A DNA stretch of 6,146 nucleotides, from NCBI GenBank assembly GCA_900552225.1, contig URYX01000113.1, positions 1 to 6,146 on the forward strand, given 5' to 3'. Position numbers and translations under genes: made by a program. The notes beneath the pieces were generated by a model. That model was not told where the DNA came from. It saw only the letters and a program-made list of their open reading frames with translations, and did no database searches. The DNA comes from an uncultured Oscillospiraceae bacterium (GTDB lineage: Bacteria > Bacillota > Clostridia > Oscillospirales > Acutalibacteraceae). Positions 1 through 5,557 of this stretch are shown one piece after another; position 1 is the stretch's first letter; every line of letters starts with the position of its first letter.

Positions 1-3000
1 GCAAGGAGGGCGAGACCTACACCTTCTACGACGGCCCCCCCACGGCCAACGGCAAGCCCCACATCGGGCATGTGCTTACCCGCGTTATCAAGGATATGAT
101 CCCCCGCTACCGCACCATGAAGGGCTATATGGTGCCCCGCAAGGCCGGCTGGGATACCCACGGCCTGCCGGTAGAGCTGGAGGTAGAGAAGAAGCTGGGG
201 CTGGACGGCAAGGATCAGATCGAGAAATACGGCCTGGAGCCCTTTATTGCGCACTGCAAGGAAAGCGTGTGGAAATACAAGGGCATGTGGGAAGATTTTT
301 CCCGCACCGTCGGCTTTTGGGCGGATATGGATAACCCCTATGTCACCTATGATAACAACTACATCGAAAGCGAATGGTGGGCACTGAAGAGTATTTACGA
401 TCGCGGGCTGCTATATAAGGGCTTTAAGATCGTGCCCTACTGCCCCCGCTGCGGGACCCCGCTTTCCAGCCACGAGGTGGCGCAGGGCTATAAGGCGGTA
501 AAGGAGCGCAGTGCCATTGTGCGTTTTAAGGTAAAGGACGAGGATGCGTACTTCCTGGCGTGGACCACCACCCCCTGGACCCTACCCAGTAATGTGGCGC
601 TGTGTGTGAATCCCAAGGACACCTACTGTAAGGTAAAGGCGGCCGATGGCTACACCTACTACATGGCGCAGCCGCTGCTGGATACCGTACTGGGACGGCT
701 GAAGACCGAGGACGCCCCAGCCTACGAGGTGCTGGAAGAGATGCCCGGCACCGTACTGGAATATAAGGAATATGAGCCGCTTTTCACCTGCGCTGCCGAG
801 TGCGCCGAAAAGCAGAAGAAAAAGGGCTTTTATGTGACCTGCGCCGACTATGTTACCATGGGCGACGGTACCGGCATCGTTCACATCGCGCCGGCCTTTG
901 GTGAGGACGACGCCCAGGTGGGCCGCCGCTATGACCTGCCATTTGTGCAGTTTGTGGATGGCAAGGGCCATATGACCGAGGAAACGCCCTTTGCGGGGCT
1001 GTTTGTGAAGGACGCCGACCCCAAGGTACTGGAGGACCTGGAGAGCCGGGGTCTGCTGTACGATGCCCCCAAGTTTGAGCATGATTATCCCTTCTGCTGG
1101 CGCTGCGATACCCCCCTGCTGTACTATGCCCGCGAGAGCTGGTTCATCAAGATGACGGCAGTGAAGGATGACCTCATCCGCAATAACAATACCATCAACT
1201 GGATCCCCGAAAGCATCGGCAAGGGCCGCTTCGGGGACTGGCTGGAGAATATTCAGGACTGGGGCCTGAGCCGCAACCGTTATTGGGGCACCCCCCTCAA
1301 CATCTGGGAGTGCGAATGCGGCGAGCGCCATGCCGTTGGTTCCATTAAGGAACTGAAGGAGATGAGCGACGACTGCCCCGAGAACATCGAGCTGCACCGT
1401 CCTTTCATTGATGCCGTGACCATCCGCTGCCCCAAGTGCGGCAAGAAGATGCACCGTGTGCCGGAGGTCATTGACTGCTGGTTCGATTCCGGCTCCATGC
1501 CCTTTGCGCAGCATCACTATCCCTTTGAGAATAAGGAGCTGTTTGAGGCGCAGTTCCCTGCCGACTTCATCAGCGAGGCGGTGGATCAGACCCGCGGCTG
1601 GTTCTATTCGCTGATGGCGGTTTCCACGCTGCTGTTCAACAAAGCCCCCTACAAGAATGTCATCGTGCTCGGGCATGTACAGGACGAAAACGGGCAGAAA
1701 ATGTCCAAGTCCAAGGGCAATGCCGTCGATCCGTTTGAGGCGCTCAAGACCTACGGAGCCGACGCCATCCGCTGGTATTTCTACATCAACTCCGCGCCGT
1801 GGCTGCCGAACCGTTTCCACGGTAAGGCCATTGTGGAGGGGCAGCGGAAGTTTATGGGGACGCTGTGGAATACCTATGCGTTCTTTGTGCTGTATGCCAA
1901 CATCGACAATTTCGATGCCTCGCAGTATACGCTGGATCGGGAGAGCCTGTCCGTCATGGATCGGTGGATCCTGTCGCGGCTGAACACGCTCATCCTGACG
2001 GTGGATGACCATATGGATCATTATCGCATTCCCGAAACTGCCAAGGCTCTGCAGGATTTCGTGGACGATCTGAGCAACTGGTACGTGCGCCGCTGCCGCG
2101 AGCGCTACTGGGTATCCGGTATGCCGCAGGATAAGATCAATGCGTATATGACGCTGTATACCGCGCTGACCACGTTGGTCAAGCTGGCAGCCCCGATGAT
2201 TCCGTTTATGACGGAGGATATTTACCGCAATCTGGTGTGCCGGATCGATCCCTCGGCCCCTGAAAGCGTGCATCTCTGCCGGTTCCCGGAGGCGGATACG
2301 AGCTATATCGATCCGAAGCTGGAGGCGGCGATGGCACTGGTGCTGAAGGTCGTGGTGCAGGGGCGTGCCGCCCGCAACACCGCCAACCTCAAGAACCGCC
2401 AGCCGCTCTCCTGCATGCTGGTGAAGGCCCCGGAGACGCTCGAGGACTACTACCGTCAGATTATTGCCGATGAGCTGAATATCAAGGAGGTACGGTTTGT
2501 ACCGGATCTGTCGGATATGATTACCTACACCTTCAAGCCGCAGCTCAAGACGGTCGGCCCGAAGTTCGGGGCCCGTGTGGGGGCCATCCGGCAGGCGCTG
2601 TCCTCGCTGGACGGCAGCGCCGCGCATGAGGAGCTGGAATCCACCGGACATCTGACGCTGAAGCTGGCGGACGGCGATGCGGTGCTGCTGCCGGAGGATC
2701 TGCTCATCAGCACCGAGTCCAAGCCGGGCTATGTGGCGGTGGCGGACGGCGATGTGACCGTGGCCATCGATACCACCCTGACGCCGGAGCTTGTTGAGGA
2801 GGGCGTGGTGCGCGAGGTCGTCAGTAAGATTCAGACGATGCGGAAGGAAGCCGGCTTTGAGGTAACCGACCATATCGCCGTATCGGTTCAGGGTGACGCG
2901 GAGCTGCTGAAAACCGTGGAGACCCGGTCGGCGGACATCTGTGACGGTGTGCTGGGAGACAGCTTTACAGTCGGAGAGCCGGACGGATTTGTCAAGACGT

Positions 3001-3047
3001 GGGATCTCGGCGGAGCGTCGCTCACCATCGGCGTGCGGCGGGTATAA
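1..3047 (+). CDS. ileS: Isoleucyl-tRNA synthetase, type 2 (5'-truncated by window edge)
   Basis: Cytosolic class I synthetase that charges tRNA-Ile with isoleucine and hydrolyses mischarged valine. The reading frame is open from base 3, giving 1014 visible residues; family members are about 1030-1050, so roughly 20-35 N-terminal residues lie upstream. The GTG at base 72 is internal, just after the HIGH motif, and is not the start. Motifs in order: HIGH (60-71), GWDTHGLP (147-170), Thr-rich editing motif TTTPWTLPSN (564-593), editing motif GDGTGIVHIAPAFGEDD (861-911), DQTRGWF (1584-1604) and KMSKS (1698-1712). An anticodon-binding helical domain follows, with MDRWILSRL from 1956 and WYVRRCRERYW from 2079. 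Four cysteine pairs, CPRC (441-452), CWRC (1095-1106), CEC (1311-1319) and CPKC (1428-1439), suggest two zinc sites. The HIGH-region wording (TANGKPHIGH, GLPVELEVEK) and the lack of the bacterial C-terminal zinc finger indicate the eukaryote-like type 2 enzyme. That class is generally less mupirocin-sensitive; the HIGH motif here is canonical. Any T-box leader would be upstream and unseen. Synonymous codon choice changes near 1650-1730. Confidence 0.98.
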   Translation, partial: KEGETYTFYDGPPTANGKPHIGHVLTRVIKDMIPRYRTMKGYMVPRKAGWDTHGLPVELEVEKKLGLDGKDQIEKYGLEPFIAHCKESVWKYKGMWEDFSRTVGFWADMDNPYVTYDNNYIESEWWALKSIYDRGLLYKGFKIVPYCPRCGTPLSSHEVAQGYKAVKERSAIVRFKVKDEDAYFLAWTTTPWTLPSNVALCVNPKDTYCKVKAADGYTYYMAQPLLDTVLGRLKTEDAPAYEVLEEMPGTVLEYKEYEPLFTCAAECAEKQKKKGFYVTCADYVTMGDGTGIVHIAPAFGEDDAQVGRRYDLPFVQFVDGKGHMTEETPFAGLFVKDADPKVLEDLESRGLLYDAPKFEHDYPFCWRCDTPLLYYARESWFIKMTAVKDDLIRNNNTINWIPESIGKGRFGDWLENIQDWGLSRNRYWGTPLNIWECECGERHAVGSIKELKEMSDDCPENIELHRPFIDAVTIRCPKCGKKMHRVPEVIDCWFDSGSMPFAQHHYPFENKELFEAQFPADFISEAVDQTRGWFYSLMAVSTLLFNKAPYKNVIVLGHVQDENGQKMSKSKGNAVDPFEALKTYGADAIRWYFYINSAPWLPNRFHGKAIVEGQRKFMGTLWNTYAFFVLYANIDNFDASQYTLDRESLSVMDRWILSRLNTLILTVDDHMDHYRIPETAKALQDFVDDLSNWYVRRCRERYWVSGMPQDKINAYMTLYTALTTLVKLAAPMIPFMTEDIYRNLVCRIDPSAPESVHLCRFPEADTSYIDPKLEAAMALVLKVVVQGRAARNTANLKNRQPLSCMLVKAPETLEDYYRQIIADELNIKEVRFVPDLSDMITYTFKPQLKTVGPKFGARVGAIRQALSSLDGSAAHEELESTGHLTLKLADGDAVLLPEDLLISTESKPGYVAVADGDVTVAIDTTLTPELVEEGVVREVVSKIQTMRKEAGFEVTDHIAVSVQGDAELLKTVETRSADICDGVLGDSFTVGEPDGFVKTWDLGGASLTIGVRRV

Positions 3048-3076
3048 CGGGAAAAAGAAAATTGACCGGACAACGA

Positions 3077-3106
3077 CACCGACCGAGGACTTTCCCTCGG
3101 TCGGTG
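3077..3106 (+). terminator. Perfect 12-bp hairpin after ileS, possible non-canonical terminator
   Basis: CACCGACCGAGG (3077-3088) and CCTCGGTCGGTG (3095-3106) are exact reverse complements around a six-base loop, ACTTTC. The hairpin sits 29 bases after the ileS stop and 28 bases before the antiporter start. No T-run follows (the next bases are ATGCGCTGTCC), and none flanks the minus-strand side, so it does not fit a textbook intrinsic terminator. It could be an attenuator, an mRNA 3'-end stabiliser or a weak terminator between ileS and the antiporter. The structure is seen directly; the role is inference. I found no convincing promoter in the same 87-base gap: TTGACC at 3062-3067 has no -10 at a usable distance. 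Confidence 0.45.
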
Positions 3107-3134
3107 ATGCGCTGTCCGAAAGAGGGATAGAGTT

Positions 3135-4337
3135 ATGGAAGCGTATAGCGTATTCAAGGACCTGGCCATCATTCTGGTGTTTGCCAAGCTGTTCGGAATT
3201 CTGGCGCGCAAATGCAAGGCACCTCAGGTGGTCGGGGAGATTATTGCCGGCCTGCTGATCGGCCCGAGTCTGCTCGGCTGGGTCGGGCAATCGGATTTTC
3301 TGCTGCAGATGGCGGAAATCGGCGTGATTCTGCTGATGTTTTCCGCGGGGCTCGAGACCAATCTGCAGGATCTGATGCGTACAGGGCTGAAGGCCTTTCT
3401 GATTGCCTGCTGCGGTGTACTGGTTCCGCTGATCGGCGGTACTCTGCTGTACATGGCTTTTTACGGGGCGGCGGCTGTCGGCACGGAGGAATTCTACCGT
3501 GCTGTATTTATCGGTACGATTATGACGGCCACCTCGGTCAGCATTACGGTACAGGCACTCCGCGAAATGGGGCACCTAAAGGGGGAGGTCGGCACGACCA
3601 TTCTCAGCGCCGCCATTATCGACGATGTCATCGGCATTGTGGTGCTGACGGTGGTGGTCGGCTTCAAGAGCCCGGAGGCGGCGCCCGGCAAGGTGCTGCT
3701 GAATGTGTTGCTGTTTTTCGTGTTTGCGGGGGCAGTCGGCTATGCCGCCTATCGGCTGTTTAAGCGGATGGATATCCGGTATGCGCATACGCGGCGCATT
3801 CCGATTGCCGGGCTGGCGTTTTGCTTTGCCATGGCGTATGTGGCGGAAAAGTTCTTCGGGGTGGCGGATATCACCGGTGCCTATCTGGCGGGTATCATCC
3901 TGTGCAGCATCCGGGATTCCGATTACATTGCCGAAAAGATGGACATCAATTCCTATATGCTGTTCGGCCCCGTGTTTTTTGCCAGCATCGGACTGAAAAC
4001 CAATATTGACAGTCTGGATCTTTCGATCCTCTGGTTTTCGCTGGCCTTCGTGGCGGTGGCTTTGGTAACCAAAATCATCGGCTGCGGCCTGATGGCCAGG
4101 CTTTGTCGGTTCCATCCGATGGATTCCCTGAAAATCGGTGTCGGCATGATGACGCGCGGTGAGGTGGCGCTGATCGTGGCGCAAAAGGGACTGTCGGTGG
4201 GATTGCTGGATCCGAAGTATTTTACGGCCGTCATTTTGCTGATTATCCTTTCCTCCATCGCCACGCCGATTCTGCTCAAGGTGCTGTATACGCTGCGTCC
4301 GGATCCGACCTCCGCGGCCGCAGGCCCCGAAAAATGA
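3135..4337 (+). CDS. CPA2-family Na+(K+)/H+ antiporter, NapA/GerN-like membrane protein
   Basis: Integral membrane cation:proton antiporter of 400 residues, close to the length of NapA and GerN. About 13 hydrophobic segments can be drawn, near residues 8-24, 31-47, 57-73, 86-109, 121-143, 152-176, 187-206, 223-240, 244-259, 272-287, 297-320, 332-354 and 362-386. Family marks are GEIIAGLLIGPSLLG (34-48), a TATS stretch (131-134) in the unwound-helix region, the paired aspartates D163-D164 in AIIDDVIG, Lys313 about 149 residues further on, and MTRGEVALIVAQKG (339-352). The DD pair plus lysine is the arrangement of electrogenic exchangers such as NapA. There is no C-terminal TrkA-N/RCK nucleotide-binding domain, so it is not a full KefB/KefC-type gated system. 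The start is ATG with GAGGG (3122-3126) eight bases upstream. Whether it is read through from ileS or has its own promoter is unclear. The ion (Na+, Li+ or K+) cannot be told from sequence. Confidence 0.93.
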   Translation: MEAYSVFKDLAIILVFAKLFGILARKCKAPQVVGEIIAGLLIGPSLLGWVGQSDFLLQMAEIGVILLMFSAGLETNLQDLMRTGLKAFLIACCGVLVPLIGGTLLYMAFYGAAAVGTEEFYRAVFIGTIMTATSVSITVQALREMGHLKGEVGTTILSAAIIDDVIGIVVLTVVVGFKSPEAAPGKVLLNVLLFFVFAGAVGYAAYRLFKRMDIRYAHTRRIPIAGLAFCFAMAYVAEKFFGVADITGAYLAGIILCSIRDSDYIAEKMDINSYMLFGPVFFASIGLKTNIDSLDLSILWFSLAFVAVALVTKIIGCGLMARLCRFHPMDSLKIGVGMMTRGEVALIVAQKGLSVGLLDPKYFTAVILLIILSSIATPILLKVLYTLRPDPTSAAAGPEK

Positions 4338-4364
4338 AAAAATTAAGAACAATGCAAAAAGCTC

Positions 4365-4393
4365 TTGCCAAGCCGTCGGGAACAAGGTATAAT
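4365..4393 (+). promoter_or_regulatory. Sigma-A-type promoter for yajC
   Basis: TTGCCA (4365-4370) is followed after exactly 17 bases by a perfect TATAAT (4388-4393). Transcription would begin near 4400, leaving a leader of about 23 bases that holds TAGGAGGT (4409-4416), six bases before the yajC ATG. The surrounding A-rich DNA (from 4329) contrasts with the GC-rich genes. This separates yajC and the next gene from the upstream antiporter as a unit. I see no terminator between the antiporter stop and this promoter, so read-through is also possible. Confidence 0.85.
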
Positions 4394-4422
4394 AAACAGT
4401 ATAAGTTTTAGGAGGTAACGAA

Positions 4423-4803
4423 ATGACTTGGTTTAAGCTTGCGGAAGCCACTACAACGACCACGAACACTCAGCAGGGCGGTCTGGCCGGTACGCTGATC
4501 ACCTTTGTGCCGCTGATCCTGATCTTTGTGGTGATGTATTTTCTGATGATCCGTCCCCAGAAGAAGCAGCAGAAGGAGGAGCAGAAAATGCGCTCCAATC
4601 TGCGCGTCGGTGACGAGATTACGACTATCGGCGGCATCTGCGGCCGTGTGGTTAATGTCAAAGAGGACCGTCTGACCATTGAGACCGGCGCAGAGCGCAA
4701 CAAGATTACCATTCTGAAGGCGGCTGTCAGCCAGAACCATACCGTCCATGAGTCGGCGGATCTGGAAAATGACGACGACGATGATGATGAGGACGAGGAT
4801 TGA
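4423..4803 (+). CDS. yajC: Preprotein translocase subunit YajC
   Basis: Small single-pass inner-membrane protein (126 residues, in the family range) that associates with SecDF and the SecYEG channel and assists protein export and membrane insertion. One membrane helix spans about residues 22-43 and ends in the family signature FLMIRPQKKQQKEEQ (40-54). This is followed by the conserved cytosolic YajC segment RVGDEITTIGGICGRVV (61-77). The N-terminus carries five consecutive threonines (residues 10-14), and the C-terminus ends in ten consecutive Asp/Glu residues (117-126). The ATG is preceded by a strong TAGGAGGT site and a near-consensus promoter, consistent with steady expression. No tgt, secD or secF neighbour is visible. 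The next gene is the membrane gene that often accompanies yajC in Firmicutes. Confidence 0.96.
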   Translation: MTWFKLAEATTTTTNTQQGGLAGTLITFVPLILIFVVMYFLMIRPQKKQQKEEQKMRSNLRVGDEITTIGGICGRVVNVKEDRLTIETGAERNKITILKAAVSQNHTVHESADLENDDDDDDEDED

Positions 4804-4879
4804 TTTGGTATAAATTCCTTCGCAGCCGAATACAGTAGTACCGCATAGGTCAAGTATTTGAAAACGGCGGGGGAAGCGT

Positions 4880-5281
4880 ATGAAAACACGCAGAGAAGAA
4901 ATGTTCGCGGTGCGGAAATTTATCCGGCCTGTCGCCTGGGGACTTTTGGCGGGAATGGCGGTCTGTCTGGTGATTTTGCTGCTGATGGCGGCAATCATGA
5001 CGGCTAAGGACATCCCGCAGGGAGCGGTAACGCCCATGGCATTGGTGGCCGCGGCATCCGGAGCGCTGACAGGCGGCTTTACGGCGGCCTGTATTGCCCG
5101 TGAAAACGGGTGGCTTCTCGGTGCGGTGTGCGGTTTGCTGCTCTATGTGCTGATTGCACTGACCGGATTTATTTTTCTGCGGGGCATACGCGGTGAACAG
5201 GCGCTGCTGAAGCTGCTGATTTTGGTGGCCTGCGGCGCAGTTGGCGGGATAATCGGCGTTAACCGGCGAAAACGGCGCTGA
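4880..5281 (+). CDS. TIGR04086-family (YrzE-like) four-helix membrane protein
   Basis: A 133-residue membrane protein with four predicted helices at about residues 15-40, 51-71, 77-100 and 109-127, and basic ends (MKTRREE at the start, NRRKRR at the stop). From memory, the glycine pattern GALTGGF (61-67), ENGWLLGAVCGLLLY (75-89) and above all the ending GAVGGIIGVN (119-128) match TIGR04086, whose B. subtilis member YrzE lies beside yajC (YrbF). Its position 76 bases after yajC supports that assignment. The biochemical role of the family is not established, to my knowledge; the link to Sec is by neighbourhood only. ATG 4880 is chosen because GGGGGAA (4869-4875) sits four bases upstream. No terminator is seen between yajC and this gene, so co-transcription is likely. 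Confidence 0.82.
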   Translation: MKTRREEMFAVRKFIRPVAWGLLAGMAVCLVILLLMAAIMTAKDIPQGAVTPMALVAAASGALTGGFTAACIARENGWLLGAVCGLLLYVLIALTGFIFLRGIRGEQALLKLLILVACGAVGGIIGVNRRKRR

Positions 5282-5304
5282 AATCCGCAAGGATAAGAAA
5301 CGGG

Positions 5305-5391
5305 AAAAGAGGATCGCCACGGTCCGGCCTCCGGAAGGCACCTTACGGTGCGGCATGGTTCCGGCGGCCGGGCAGGCGATTCTTTTTGTTT
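5305..5391 (+). terminator. Long multi-segment stem-loop with T-run: intrinsic terminator of the yajC unit
   Basis: Four nested helices can be drawn. The outer one is GGATCGCC (5311-5318) with GGCGATTC (5375-5382), including one G-T pair. Inside it are TCCGGCC (5323-5329) with GGCCGGG (5366-5372), then CCGGAA (5331-5336) with TTCCGG (5359-5364), then GCACC (5338-5342) with GGTGC (5347-5351) around the loop TTAC. TTTTTGTTT (5383-5391) follows directly. An upstream A-tract (5305-5308) can pair with the T-run, as in bidirectional terminators. It begins 30 bases after the stop of the preceding gene. It is much longer than a typical terminator stem, so a structured RNA ending in a terminator is an alternative reading. 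Confidence 0.75.
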
Positions 5392-5496
5392 CTGTGCGGG
5401 AAGCGGGGAGAGGATGCCCCTGCTTTCGGACGGGTGTGCCGGACGGGTGCCCTCGACGGACGACAAAATCGACACGCCGAAGAATGCATCCGATCG
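5392..5496 (+). other. Non-coding stretch with a second hairpin and a 13-bp-period direct repeat
   Basis: This part of the 276-base gap between the TIGR04086-type gene and the SpoIIM-like gene has no credible gene on either strand. It holds a hairpin, AAGCGGGG (5401-5408) with CCCC-T-GCTT (5417-5425, one bulged T), with no T-run after it. It also holds a perfect 10-base direct repeat, CGGACGGGTG, at 5427-5436 and 5440-5449. The 8-base palindrome CCGATCGG lies at 5490-5497, at the edge of a possible -35 element. Operator sites for the downstream gene are conceivable, but nothing identifies a regulator. Confidence 0.4.
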
Positions 5497-5525
5497 GCAT
5501 ATCTTCCGTCTCCGGATCATATAGA
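5497..5525 (+). promoter_or_regulatory. Candidate sigma-E-like sporulation promoter before the SpoIIM-like gene
   Basis: GCATATC (5497-5503) fits the B. subtilis sigma-E -35 pattern KMATATT at six of seven positions. After 14 bases comes CATATAGA (5518-5525), which keeps the CATA core of the sigma-E -10 (CATACA-T) but departs at three other positions. The predicted start near 5533 would leave about 25 bases of leader containing AGGAG (5544-5548). B. subtilis spoIIM is sigma-E dependent, which agrees with the placement. No good sigma-A promoter is visible nearby. The match is partial and comes from consensus comparison only. Confidence 0.4.
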
Positions 5526-5557
5526 TAGGACAAACCGGATGACAGGAGTGAGCCTTT

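Noticed and set aside
72..74. GTG at 72 as the ileS start
   Set aside because: The frame is open upstream to base 3 and already encodes conserved residues, including the catalytic HIGH motif at 60-71.
3062..3067. TTGACC as a possible -35 for the antiporter gene
   Set aside because: No -10-like hexamer 16-18 bases downstream; that position falls in the GC-rich hairpin.
582..3575. A 997-codon open frame on the minus strand opposite ileS and the start of the antiporter gene
   Set aside because: It mirrors the codon bias of ileS in a GC-rich gene, has no recognisable domain, is rich in His, Gln and Arg as antisense shadows are, and runs across two real genes.
4806..4814. TG-G-TATAAA just after yajC, like an extended -10 promoter
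   Set aside because: No -35 at the right distance (the upstream bases encode the acidic tail of YajC), and the next gene is well placed for read-through from the yajC promoter.
3576..5037. Minus-strand open frames opposite the antiporter gene and yajC (3576-4469 and 4408-5037)
   Set aside because: Low-complexity shadow translations with no family resemblance, fully covering well-identified + strand genes.
5355..5528. A 57-codon + strand open frame from ATG 5355 in the gap before the SpoIIM-like gene
   Set aside because: No ribosome binding site, it starts inside the terminator stem, and it is rich in Arg, Gly and Pro with no recognisable features.
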